Virus record (IMG/VR): IMGVR_UViG_3300031659_000059
Span: 1 to 29,118 of that record
Source of the DNA: a virus
Direction: 5' to 3' (one strand)
Length of the DNA stretch: 29,118 nucleotides
This document shows positions 14,000 to 25,100 of the stretch, one piece after another. Position 1 is the stretch's first letter, and every line of letters begins with the position of its first letter. The translations under genes were made by a program, and so were the position numbers. The notes beneath the pieces are model-generated. The model did no database searches. It saw nothing but the letters and a program-made list of their open reading frames with translations, and was not told where the DNA came from.

Positions 14000-14682
14000 T
14001 GGCTGCTTTTGATTCCCTTGTAAAAGACATACTTCCATATGTTCCAAATTGCCCAGATTCTTTAATTGAATCAACTTTAAGATCTTCTTGCATAGAATTT
14101 GCAGAGCGATCTAAAGCTTACACTTTTGATTTAGATGCTATTACTAGTATCCCTGGAGTGTATGAATATGAGTTTGATCAACCTAGTGGCACTGATGTCC
14201 ATCAGATACTTTGGATGACTTATGATGGTAATGATTTAGATCCTATAAGTCCAAGAAGCCTTGAACTTAATTACTCCGATTGGAGAAACAAAACATCCGT
14301 ACCACAAGTGTACTTACAAAAAACTCCAGATGCTTTTTGGGTTATACCAATTCCTGGAAGTGCTGTAGCTAATGGCATTCAATTAGCTGTTGCATTAAAA
14401 CCAAGTAGAACTACTAGCAATATAGATACTACTTTCTCTAACAGTTATAGAGATGGTATAGTTTATGGGACGCTGTACAGACTTCTTAGAATTCCAGCAA
14501 AAGATTGGACAGACTTACGAGCTGCCGCAGATTACTTAGGTTTGTTTAACCAAGAAATTGTGCAAGCAGAACTTAAAGCAAGAGGCGGGGATTTAGGAGT
14601 TAAAAGAACAGTTAAGTATAGGGGAGCAGGATTAAGCCCCCGTAAAAGGTATAAGAAGTATGGTTCAGAGACTGACTATTGA
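13999..14682 (+). CDS. head-tail connector or adaptor-like protein (227 aa)
   Basis: The N-terminal helical part (ILPYVPNCPDSLIESTLRSSCIEFAERSKAYTFDLD) and the following VYEYEFDQPSGTDVHQILW are typical of phage adaptor or tubular-type proteins that begin with a bundle packing against the portal. A PDAFWVIPIPG strand and a basic C-terminus (KRTVKYRGAGLSPRKRYKK) follow. No enzyme motif is seen. It starts in a TAATG overlap with the preceding adaptor gene and overlaps the next gene by 23 bases. A tail-tube role is possible but unproven. Confidence 0.66.
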   Translation: MAAFDSLVKDILPYVPNCPDSLIESTLRSSCIEFAERSKAYTFDLDAITSIPGVYEYEFDQPSGTDVHQILWMTYDGNDLDPISPRSLELNYSDWRNKTSVPQVYLQKTPDAFWVIPIPGSAVANGIQLAVALKPSRTTSNIDTTFSNSYRDGIVYGTLYRLLRIPAKDWTDLRAAADYLGLFNQEIVQAELKARGGDLGVKRTVKYRGAGLSPRKRYKKYGSETDY

Positions 14683-15103
14683 TGGCATATCTATAGAAGA
14701 AATTCCGCAAGCGGAAGTAAAATACTCTTTTGAAACAATAGAGCCAGATTTAAAAAAAATAATAAAAAAATCTTACTCAGACTGGATACCCTCAGATGTA
14801 TATTTGTCCTTAGTCGAAGAACAGTCTAGACTTTATATGTTTTATCAAGAAGATACTTATATAGGGTTTATAATTACCCAAGTTTTAAAGAACAGAAGCA
14901 ATGAAAGCACTTTGTTTATATGGGCAAGTTACCAAAAACCAGAGTATAATTACAGAGATATAGGGTTTTTGTTTGTAGAAAAACTTGCAGAGCAATTAAA
15001 AGTTGTAGCAATAGAATTTGAAACAAGCAGAGAGGGGTGGAAAAAAACAGCCCCTAAAGCAGGGTATGACCTAATAAGTTATACTTTTAGGAAAGAATTA
15101 TGA
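14660..15103 (+). CDS. GNAT-like protein in head-tail cluster (147 aa)
   Basis: The strand-helix order and the segment STLFIWASYQKPEYNYRDIGFLFVEKLAEQLKVVAIEFETSREGWKKTAPKAGYDL resemble the second half of a GNAT acetyltransferase: a beta strand, the acetyl-CoA helix, a strand, then a W-x(5)-A-G-Y end. The usual R/Q-x-x-G-x-G/A pyrophosphate loop is not clear, replaced by YNYRDIG. Similar small GNAT-like proteins sit among phage structural genes, where the substrate is unknown. It may be an inactive structural derivative. The start lies 23 bases inside the previous gene. Confidence 0.55.
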   Translation: MVQRLTIDGISIEEIPQAEVKYSFETIEPDLKKIIKKSYSDWIPSDVYLSLVEEQSRLYMFYQEDTYIGFIITQVLKNRSNESTLFIWASYQKPEYNYRDIGFLFVEKLAEQLKVVAIEFETSREGWKKTAPKAGYDLISYTFRKEL

Positions 15104-15888
15104 GTAAAGGAAAAGGCAACGTAAATTCCAAAAATTATACTACTATGTCAGCAGAAGAAAGGTCTGCGTTTGATCGTATTAATCCGCAAGTAGATAGCAG
15201 TCGAGAAGCTTTACAACAAAATATTAGTGATTCTTTAAGCAAAGCAGCTGTTGAAAAAACCGGAGAACAAACCGGCATATTAAACGCTGATGCTATGCAA
15301 AGAAGTTTTAGTGGCAACAGTTACGAAGCTTCTAAATCAGTTAACAATTCGGCGCAAATAGCGTCTCTTGCCAGCCGAGCTTTCTATGCAGGAACTGACA
15401 AAGGACAAAGAGAAAAAGCACAACAAGAAATGGGTGCTTTGAAAGCACAAATGGGGCTAACACAAATAGACAGTGGGGCTAGCGTTAAAAGAGCTGGTAA
15501 CCAAGTAAGTGAAGATCTTACTCGAACAATGTCAGACGCAGCGGTAGACAGAGCTAAAATGGGGGCGTTGTATTCTACAGCCGCATCTGCTATTAAAGCT
15601 ACTAGTGGTCCTGATTCTACAACAAATAAAAACAGCGGAGATTCAACAAAACCAGATAATTCTATAACTACAGACCAACGTTTTATGGGAGTAAAACTAC
15701 CGGGTTTAAGTTCAACTAAACTACCAGATACTCTTGGAGGCATGTCAAGCGTGTCAAGACTAGCAGGGAATAACCCAGGTTTTGGTGGCGGTAAAATGGG
15801 CGAGTTCTTTAGAAATTCAGCTGCTGAAGTAACTTACGCGGGCGGTACTAGCAAAACAGAAAGCCCTTTCGTTCCAATTTCATTTTAA
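15100..15888 (+). CDS. probable internal virion (ejection) protein (262 aa)
   Basis: Overlaps the previous stop as ATGA, with AGGAAAG upstream. The product is rich in Ser, Ala, Gly, Gln and Lys, with long amphipathic helices (SREALQQNISDSLSKAAVEK; IASLASRAFYAG). A low-complexity Ser/Thr/Asp linker near residues 165-190 precedes a Gly-rich end. No known motif is seen. Position before a gp14-like gene and the transglycosylase gene suggests an ejection protein stored in the capsid. A minor tail role cannot be excluded. Confidence 0.58.
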   Translation: MSKGKGNVNSKNYTTMSAEERSAFDRINPQVDSSREALQQNISDSLSKAAVEKTGEQTGILNADAMQRSFSGNSYEASKSVNNSAQIASLASRAFYAGTDKGQREKAQQEMGALKAQMGLTQIDSGASVKRAGNQVSEDLTRTMSDAAVDRAKMGALYSTAASAIKATSGPDSTTNKNSGDSTKPDNSITTDQRFMGVKLPGLSSTKLPDTLGGMSSVSRLAGNNPGFGGGKMGEFFRNSAAEVTYAGGTSKTESPFVPISF

Positions 15889-15894
15889 CAAACT

Positions 15895-16413
15895 ATGGAA
15901 GACTATCAAGCATCCCCTTACCTTAGTCGCTTAGCAGGCAATGACTTGTACAAAAAACAAGAGCCCGTCGATACCTACGACGATTTAGAATTTAATGTTA
16001 CCTCTTTAAACAATGAAAAAGTAGATACGGTTGACGACTCTGTAGCTTATGCGGAAGATTCTAACGAACGCGCAATGGCAATGCAAAAAAGAAACCAAGG
16101 GCGATATGGAATTACATTAACCGGCGCAGAACAAAAAGAAGAAAGCAGATTAAGTCAGCTCGGAGGCCAATCTAATGTTGCAGGCGCTAGTACAAATGCT
16201 ATGAGATCAGATGCTGATATAAACAGCAAAAAAACAGACGCAATGACAGGTTTGTTATCTAACTTCTATAATTCCTCTCTTAGCAATCTTTTAGGTTTAG
16301 AAGGCTTTCAAACTGCGCGACAAAATGCTTTTCAAAAAGATCGAGGCGCGGCTAGGTCTCAATACTATGGTTTTCTTGGAAAAGTTGGATCAACTTTAGG
16401 GAGTTTATTATAA
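15895..16413 (+). CDS. internal virion protein, T7 gp14-like in character (172 aa)
   Basis: Six bases after the previous stop, with no good Shine-Dalgarno site (AACAAACT before ATG), so translation may depend on coupling. Residues about 58-165 (AMAMQKRNQGRYGITLTGAEQKEESRLSQLGGQ, then ADINSKKTDAMTGLLSNFYN, NLLGLEG, ARQNAF) resemble the helical core of small podoviral ejection proteins such as T7 gp14, which forms an outer-membrane channel. Homology is by style rather than firm motif. It ends in a TAATG overlap with the transglycosylase gene. Confidence 0.6.
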   Translation: MEDYQASPYLSRLAGNDLYKKQEPVDTYDDLEFNVTSLNNEKVDTVDDSVAYAEDSNERAMAMQKRNQGRYGITLTGAEQKEESRLSQLGGQSNVAGASTNAMRSDADINSKKTDAMTGLLSNFYNSSLSNLLGLEGFQTARQNAFQKDRGAARSQYYGFLGKVGSTLGSLL

Positions 16414-19118
16414 TGGCGTTGTTTCAAAGACCAAACCAAATGAACGCACTTCAGGCAGCGCAAGTTAATTCTTATCAAAGAGATCTCCAAAAAAAAGACC
16501 TTTTAACCTTAAACAAAAATCTTCAATACGAAGAAAGTGCTTTTAACAAATCGTTAAATAACGCCACTACAATAGCTGACCTTCCAAAAGGCCATTTGTT
16601 TGCAAGTGATGAAGAATTAATTAATTTTAAAAATAACCATGATCCAAGCACGGTAGGTTTTGATTCTTATTTAAAGATGTATGGGCAAGACGAAGCAATG
16701 AAAAGAATTATGAACAACTCCAACGCCGCTTCTGCTATTTTAGGATATGGCAAAACCATAGATTTAGAGAACACAAACTGGAATGCCGATACAAAGTCAT
16801 TTGACGTAATGGTAAGAACCGAAGACCAAGAAAAAGGTCAAGCTAGAACCAACCCAATGACCGCAGCAGGAACAACTGTACAAGGGTTGCTTGCTGAAGG
16901 CGGTAGAGCCGCAGTAGAAGAAAACACACTTCCAGGTGTTGGAATTGATGAAGTTAATTTCTTTTTAGAACAAATAAAAAGCCAAGGGCAAAACGCAGCA
17001 GGAGGATTTTCTGCACTTGAAAACCTTGGTGGGATGGATAAGAAAGGCGCTAATATTGATTTTTTTCAAGGCGATACTAGAGAACAACTTGCAAACCTTA
17101 TGGTAGGTGGCGCACCAGGAGCAGAAGCAGGAACAGGAACAGGCGAAGCACCGGTAGCAGGAGCAGGAACAACAACGCAAATGTCAGGCGGAATAACTGT
17201 AGACAACATAGATAGTTTAGGTATAACTACTAATATAGCTATTTCTGATCGAAATATTATTAATAAAATAATAGAAGTAGAAAGTGGAGGTAAGCCAGAC
17301 GCAGACAGTGGTCATGCAAAAGGTTTAATGCAGTTAAAAGATTCAACTGCAGATAAACCCGGCTTAGGGGTTAAACCCGTAGTTCGTTCAGGTCCAAACG
17401 GAGAAATTTCAGCAGAAGAAAATGTAAGGTTTGGTACAGACTATTTTGATGCATTGACTGAAAAATATGATGGAGACTTAGTGACTGCAGCTATGGCTTA
17501 CAACGCTGGCACTGGAGCCATTGATAAGTGGATAGAGGGTGGAAGAAAATATGAAGACTTGCGAGAAGAAACTCAAAATTACGTAGCTAAAATTTTTGGT
17601 GAAGATGTACGAGAACAAGTTAAGAATGGTGCATATGGGCAAGGTGATAGTACTCCAGCAGCTTCAACTCAAGTTTTAGATCAAGGCGTTATAGATTCTG
17701 CTTCAGAAACAACACAAAAAGCGTCGCCAGTTGGACGTATATCTGGTGATTCAACAGCAATAGCTAATGCTGTAAGAGGAGGTGAAAATCAACGAGCCCT
17801 AAATGAGATGCTAGGAGACGATTTTTATCTTGAACCCGGTTTTCAATTTACTGACGAGCAAAATAAAAATCTTTCAAATAATGAAAAAAAGTTAATTAGA
17901 CAACGCCTGGTAAAAAAATCTACAGATAACATTGCAGCTAACCTTACCGAAGTTGAAAAAAACACTTCAAGGATAGCTTCTAGTGTAGACGATGTTGCAG
18001 GAGCAACTGAAGAAACAACAGCAGCAGCTAAAGATACTTACAGTTTTTACAACACTAAAAACAAAGAACTAAAAGAAATTTTTGCTGCATCCCCAGCTTT
18101 ATACGAGGAGTTTCAAGAAGACCCTGAAGCTTTTGCTCTTAAATACAAAGACAACTTGGAAGATATTGCGCCTAAAAAAGTATCAGCAGCTGTAATAAAT
18201 GATGTAGTAAATGATTCTCCTTTTAAATTTAAAGGAGACGATGCAAAGTCTTTTTTAAACAGTGTAGAAAGCGGGGATGTGCAAACGTTTGCAAATACTT
18301 TAACAACTCTTGCTGAAAAGTATGTAGGTGACGATGAAGTTCCTTTAGAGTTCCAAAACAAAATAGTTGCTTTGCTAGGGGGCGCAAACAATTTCCTTGC
18401 AAACTCGGGGCAACGAAGACTAGACCAACACATTATGGTGGGCATGTGGGCTACATTAAGTGATGACCAACGTAAGACTTATGCTCCTTATATGATGAGG
18501 TTTGCTGAAACTGGCAAATTCTCATTTGAAGGTATAACAGCAGCTAATCAAACTCGTCAAGTTAATGTTAATGAAAGAAATGTTTCTGTTAATGAATCTA
18601 ACTCACAGAAGATAAGTGATGCGGGTAAAAACCTAAACGTCATAAGAGAAAGAATGCTAGCAGACGGTTATGTGTTTAACTCAAACGATATTACCGCTGC
18701 TATTTCTTTTATAAACCAAGCCGACATAGGGGGTAATCCAATAGATTTGCAAGCAGGAAGAGACACTATTGGTGTGGGAATGAAACAGTGGGTAGGCAGC
18801 CAGAAAAAAGGTTGGTGGAATTCAATTGTAAGTAATTTCCCTATTTTTGGTACTAGTGGCACAAGAACTCCAAACGCTGCTTTTTCTACACAACCAGACC
18901 TTTTAGCTTACACTCAACAAGGTGAATTAGTTACTAGACCAGATCAAGAAGTAGGATATTTTACAAGAACAGCGCCTGGTAACCCTCAGATTAAATTACC
19001 ACAAAGCGAAATATCTGCTTACTGGTCTAACAACGAGCTAGCTCCGGAAGGACTTCAGTATTTAACAACCCTTGCTATAGCAAACTCTAAAGTTAAAGCC
19101 TCAAAACAGGGGGGCTAA
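16413..19118 (+). CDS. internal virion protein with lytic transglycosylase domain
   Basis: 901 residues. A Gly/Ala/Thr-rich linker at about 231-260 leads to an SLT domain at about 278-395. Motifs are IIEVESGG with catalytic E290, HAKGLMQLKDST and VTAAMAYNAGTGAIDKW, with a final NYVAKIFG helix. It would open a gap in peptidoglycan for DNA entry, like T7 gp16 or P22 gp4. The remaining 500 residues are helix-rich and lack named motifs; near residue 530 is a coiled region (ATEETTAAAKDTYSFYNTKNKELKEIF). It ends directly before the giant protein gene, probably a partner in the ejection apparatus. Confidence 0.85.
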   Translation: MALFQRPNQMNALQAAQVNSYQRDLQKKDLLTLNKNLQYEESAFNKSLNNATTIADLPKGHLFASDEELINFKNNHDPSTVGFDSYLKMYGQDEAMKRIMNNSNAASAILGYGKTIDLENTNWNADTKSFDVMVRTEDQEKGQARTNPMTAAGTTVQGLLAEGGRAAVEENTLPGVGIDEVNFFLEQIKSQGQNAAGGFSALENLGGMDKKGANIDFFQGDTREQLANLMVGGAPGAEAGTGTGEAPVAGAGTTTQMSGGITVDNIDSLGITTNIAISDRNIINKIIEVESGGKPDADSGHAKGLMQLKDSTADKPGLGVKPVVRSGPNGEISAEENVRFGTDYFDALTEKYDGDLVTAAMAYNAGTGAIDKWIEGGRKYEDLREETQNYVAKIFGEDVREQVKNGAYGQGDSTPAASTQVLDQGVIDSASETTQKASPVGRISGDSTAIANAVRGGENQRALNEMLGDDFYLEPGFQFTDEQNKNLSNNEKKLIRQRLVKKSTDNIAANLTEVEKNTSRIASSVDDVAGATEETTAAAKDTYSFYNTKNKELKEIFAASPALYEEFQEDPEAFALKYKDNLEDIAPKKVSAAVINDVVNDSPFKFKGDDAKSFLNSVESGDVQTFANTLTTLAEKYVGDDEVPLEFQNKIVALLGGANNFLANSGQRRLDQHIMVGMWATLSDDQRKTYAPYMMRFAETGKFSFEGITAANQTRQVNVNERNVSVNESNSQKISDAGKNLNVIRERMLADGYVFNSNDITAAISFINQADIGGNPIDLQAGRDTIGVGMKQWVGSQKKGWWNSIVSNFPIFGTSGTRTPNAAFSTQPDLLAYTQQGELVTRPDQEVGYFTRTAPGNPQIKLPQSEISAYWSNNELAPEGLQYLTTLAIANSKVKASKQGG

Positions 19119-22100
19119 ATGGCCGCTAAAGATCCACTTGCAATGATGTTGGAAGAAAAACGTCGTCTTGGTATGGATCAAGCGGCTGGGGAAGCATTAT
19201 CTCCAGAAAGCCGGTCAGCAGCGCGAAATCAAATATTTAACCCAGCCCCTATAACTTTTGGTGAGAAAGTTTCAACCGCTGTTACAGCTGGAACCCAACA
19301 AGTAGCCTCTGATATTTCATCTTTTAAATCTATTTTTCAAACTATTGCGGGTGACACAAAAGGCGCAGAAGCTAGCATGAACTGGTCCGAGGTTTTAGAC
19401 CAAAGTTATTCTGCAATGGTAGAACCAATGGGTAGTTTTGAAGAGTTCTTAGACCAACCAACGTGGTCTAAATTTATAGATCAAGTTATAAAAGGCGTTG
19501 GAATGACTGCTCCGCAAGCTATTTTTTCTGTTGCTTCTGGTGGAACCGGTGCTATTGCAGGGTTTGCTGGAAAGGCGGCTATAACACACACGGGTAAAGC
19601 TTATACCAAAAGAAAATTAATAGAGATACAAAAAAAGAAACTAAGAAAAGAAGTTTTAACACCCGCAGAAACTAATATGTTAGAAATGGCATTTCAGGGT
19701 ATTCGTTCTGCAAAATACTCAAAAGGTGGACAAGAAGCGGCTGCAGCTGCCTATAGACGTAGCATAGCAGAAGGCTTAAATTTACCGACCATGGGGTTTT
19801 GGGCAGGGTCATTTGCACAGGGTGAAGTAGTAGGGGCTTCTCAATCTTTTAAAGAGTTTAAAGATGCTGGGTATGAGCTAACAAAAGACGAAGCTTATGC
19901 TGCCCTTGCGTTAGGTGTGCCACAAGCCGCGCTTGATGTGTTAGGTGAAAAAGTTTTTTATGATGTCTTATTAAAAAATGCCGCTGGAGATTTAGTAAAA
20001 GCACCCGCAGCTAGGGCACTTTTAAACAAAGCAAAAAAACGAGGTGCTTCCTCTTTAACAAAAGCCGAACAAAAAGTTTTAGCTAGGGCTGCTCAACAAC
20101 AACCCGCGGGTCAGTTTATATTAGATCTAGCTAAAGCCGGAGTAACAGGTTTTGCAGTAAGTGGAGTAGCTGAAGGAGTAACAGAGACCCTCCAAGAAGA
20201 AATCCTTATCCAACAGCGTAAAGCTATAGATCCCGAATTTACAAATCAAGAAGCCAATCTGCGTAGAGCAGAATCCGCTTTTGTTGGGTTTTTTGCTGGT
20301 GCTGCAAGGGGTGCGCCTGGGGGCGTTATAACAGAAGCTTACAAACTTTTAGAGACTGGAAACGAACAAGCACAAGAGGTTAGAGATCAAATAAAAGAAT
20401 TTCAAGCTCCTGGTTACTCAGGAGATGTTGTGGGGTCCCCAGTTAAAGAAGGTGCTAGGGCTATTAAAGCCCAAGTACAAGACCTGTTTGACCCAACAAG
20501 GGCAAGAAAGGTAGTTTTAGTTACCGAAGCAAATGCAGCTGAAACACTAAATATGTTGCAAGGAATACCAGAAGACCAAGCAAGCACAATTAAAGCTAGA
20601 GAAACTAACGGGGGAGTTGTTTTAATTAACACTGCAGACCCTGAAAGTGTAGCTGAAGGTAATAGACTCCTTAAATTAGATTTAGCCGATGGCCAAGTTT
20701 TAGCAGATGCTTTAGGGTTTACTGAAGTTCAAAAACCAGAACACGAAAGAGCTGTAGTTGTTAATGATAAAGATGGAAACCTTCTATTTAGGCACACTAT
20801 AGGGAACTCCCAAAATTCAGAAGATGCAGCGTTAGCAAACGCACAACGTCGTTACCCAGATCTTACCCCGGTTATTCAAAACAAAAAAGAAGCTACACAG
20901 GAAAGCCTTTCTAAAATTATAGAAGAAGAAAGTGAGGTTGATGATAGTACAGAAGAAAGCCTTTCTAAAGTTATGGATTACGAAAATAGGTATTTAGATG
21001 ATCCAGAAGAAAGCACTGCGGAACAGGCTGACAGGTTGCGAGACGAACAAGCTAACCAACCAAACGTTACTCCTGACGGAGAAACTATTCCTGATTCTCA
21101 AGAAAGCCTTGACGCAGCAATTATACGAGAAAAAGCTAGAAAAAACGTAGGCAAGCGTATTATGCCCCAGAGTCTTCAGCCTTTAGATGCTGACCCTATA
21201 CTTCGAAATTTTGGTGTTGAAGGACTAAGAACTTATATCCAAGAAACTTTTAAAGTTGCACAAGAGAACGTAGCAAACTCCGATAAAACCCCAGAACAAA
21301 AAGCAAAGGTTAAGAAAACGCTTGAAGATCGACTTAAAACTGTATTAGAAGATGATGTACTATTTAAATCAGAAAAACCTAAACCTAAACCTAAACCTAA
21401 ACCTAAAGCTCGACCAAAAGCGTCTAAATTAAGAGCAGAACAATCTAAACCCGCTAAGAAAAAAGCTAAAAAATCAGATCCAAAACAACCAGAACTTAAA
21501 GGATTTGACAGTGTACTTCCGAAGACTCAAGAACAATCTCAAGAAGAAAGCACCCAAGAACTATTTGAAAGACTAAGAGATGAAAATGCTAATCCACCAA
21601 ACGTTACTCCTGACGGAGAAACTATTGTTGACGATAACGTAGATGTTTTTAAAGAAAACATAGCTTCTATGGATCAATCGGACTTTGAAAGTTTAATTCA
21701 AAGCATGAACGTAGACTTTGATACTAAAGACATGTCAGAAGTAACAGGGCCAGATGATCCTAGAACTCGTAAGAAAACACTAGCTGAAGAGTTTGTACCA
21801 GATGCCCCACAACAAGAAGGCCCGGTACAAATGGCGTCTTCAGGAAAACAAGTTAGATTAGTTCTCCCATTAAACAAGTTAAGACCTACTCCAAAATCTA
21901 CAGAAGTTGTGTATGACCGCCTTACTTACTTCATGAAACAAGTGCTAGACAGAGCACGAATAAATAGAGGAGGTGTAGCTATTTACACACCCTATGAAGG
22001 GAGAAACACAGACATAAAAGAGGCACAGACGAACCTTTTAAAAAGAGACCGTGGGGTAAGGCACGAAGACATACAAACTAAATTAAAAGGAATTACCCCA

Positions 22101-25100
22101 GACTTGTATGCGAAATACAATACAATCACTGAAAATCTACATAAAAGTAACCCTTTCTTGCCAGCCACATTTGATGAACTTTTAGAAAGTGTGTTTGGAA
22201 CGTCCTATATTGAATCAATAGATTTTGATACTTTTGAAGCAGCTCAAGCATCACTTCAACAAGAAGCATTAATAATTGACGCTATAGACTATGGTACTGA
22301 TAGTGATATTAAAATTAGCGAACCTGTACAGGGAGAATTTATTCTAGATGGAGATGGCGAACCTGTTGTTATATATAAACTACCTTATTATGCCCCAGGG
22401 AAAAGTATAGAAACTAATACTCCTTCACCAGAAATAATAAAAAAAGCAGCAGCGATTTTATACCCTTTGTTAACAACCAAAGAAGCAATTGCTGCAGTTT
22501 TAACCTTTGAACCTTCTGCTGGTACTTTAAAAAGAGTTATTGCTTTTAATAGAACTGATCCACTAGGTGGCATAGAGATAGTAGATAAAGACGCATATGG
22601 CCAACCTTTAGTATCTTTAAGAAAATTACGAAAAGAACAAGACGAAAGCGACGCGGATTATAAAGAAAGAACTGAGGGAAAAGGTGTACCCGCAAATGCA
22701 ATACGAGTTATACGAACAGCAAAAGGAAATGAGTTAGCTGCACAAATATTAATACACAGCGACCAAAAAACTTTAGACCCTAAAGCAAACAAAGATCGAC
22801 AAAGACTACCCAGGTTTAATACAAACAAGTTAAATGCTGATGGAACTTTAGGGGATCTTTACGCAAATGGGTTAAATATAACGGGGCTGTTAAATTATAT
22901 TATCACTACAGAAGGCATTCCTCTGACTTTAGAAAAATCACTTAGATACACGCAAGCTTTAACAATGCTGGTATCGGACATGCAAAACATGACGCCCCCT
23001 CGAAGTTTAACTTATGGCTACAAAGGCAATGAAATAGACATTATTGCTTACATACAACAAACAAAACTAGGGCTTCCAAACCCTTTTAAAAAATTAACTA
23101 AAGAACAATCAGATGAGCTAAGCATACCAATTACTTTAAGGCAGTACGAAACTAAAGATCAGGGAAACACCTATCAGGTAGTTAAAAAAACAGTTAAGGG
23201 GGTTTCTGTTGAACAAAAAATTATTATAAACCCAAAAACTGTAGCCGCTGCTGCGCGTCAAGGCGATTTTGCTGGTAAAAGTACCAACGATATTAACATT
23301 CTTATTGAAAAAGCGTGGTCTTTGGAAAACACCACTAAAGACTTTACTATAGGATTAGATGATTCAACAAAAGTTAATAAGCTCTTAATTAGGGGTTTAA
23401 AAAACGTAAGAGACCTTGTTATTTTTAAAAGCTTATTTGAGGAAAAACTAAAAGCAAATAAGATCCTTAAAAAAGGAGCTAAACAAAAACCCGGTGATAT
23501 AGCTCTAGACACATTAGATGAATTGGTCGAGAACAAAACTATAGAAAAAATTAACTTTGATAACACTAATTTCTTAAAGCTAAAACTCGCAACAGCAGAA
23601 GAACCAGAAGGAACTATTAAAGACCCTTTTACTGCTTTGCAAGAAACTCTTTTTGAAATTACTGGCATGAATGGTATAGACCACAGCTTTGACTATCGAG
23701 CTAGAGACGTTACTGAAAAGTACACCATAGCTCAAAAACGGGCTTTGTTTAAAGTATTAATAAATACAGAAGAAAACGCTAAACGGGCACAAAGAAAAAA
23801 TGAAAACCCATTTAAAAACAAACGAGAATACAGCATAACAACAGAAAAAAGTAATTATCAAAAAACCTATAGGGGCGGGAAAACTGCAATTGAAAAATTC
23901 AATAACAAATATGGCTTAACAGGAGACAACGCAGTTACAGAAGAATTTGGAGCTAGTTCAACAGCTAAAGCACAAAGAGATATGCTAGAGATATTAAATA
24001 GCGATACATACGAATCGATGGACACAGACCAGGAACGGCTAGAAAGCAGCATAGCTGAAAACGCTGCTAAGGATGGTTCTGGTTATAACTCGTTACCTTT
24101 CTCTCGTTTAAATGTTGAAGAAAAAGACGCACTTAATTCCCCTTTTATAGCTTCTATACAAGGAGACAAAAAACCAGGGCGTGAAAAAAGAACCCCTGCC
24201 AAAGTTACAATTAGCAAAAATATTAACGAAGCCTTTACGGGCCCTGAAAGATCAAATTTCTTTTTAAATGAAAAATCTAGAGGAGGGCAAAGAAACTTTA
24301 CACTTCCAAACGTTATTAATGGCATAAAAAATGTTTTAAGCAAATTAGGATACCAAAGAAATTTACGAATTTTTACACCCGCAGAATTAAAAGAGTTTAT
24401 AACTTCTCCAGACAACCCCTTATTTATTTCGCAAGGTGGAACTCTAGAGCAATCACAGAGAAAAGGAATAGAAAATAAATTTTTTCAGGTTTTAGAAGAA
24501 ATGCAAACCAACAAAGAGTTTGCAAAATACATCGGGTTAAATGATACCGACATAATTGTATTAGACCCAGATCTAGCAAAAAGTTTATATGGAATAACTA
24601 GTTATCCGGCGTTAGTGTTCGCATTAGGACACGAAATGGGCCATGCTTTTTATAAAGACCAGCTTGCTAAATTACTTGATAATCCTGCTTTACGAAATAG
24701 TATGTATAGTGATTTTGAAAAAGCAAAAACAGAATTACAGGCTAAAGGCAGCAAAAAATATGATGGTAAAGACGGGTTTGAAGAATGGTTTGCAGACCAA
24801 ACGGCAACATGGTTTGCAAAACTTGTACAAAAGCAACGCGCTTCAAACGCAAGCGAATCTTTTTTTAAAAGAACCGCCGAGAATATTAAGTTTGTATTTG
24901 ACTTCGTAAGCAATACTTTCTTTAAAGGTCGATTTACAGAAGGCACAGCTCCTTCTTTTGAATCGTTCTATACAAAAGTTTTACAAATAGTTAACAGAGT
25001 TGATGAAACAAGTTCAACATCACCCAATCTAACGTGGACAGAAGAACTAATAGTAAGAAATTTAGCGGATGAAATTGTTAAAGAAAACAACGTTCCTCTT

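Noticed and set aside
21378-21407. Telomere-like (CCTAAA)5 tract
   Set aside because: It is internal, in frame, and encodes a Lys-Pro linker; no hairpin telomere or end signal is near.
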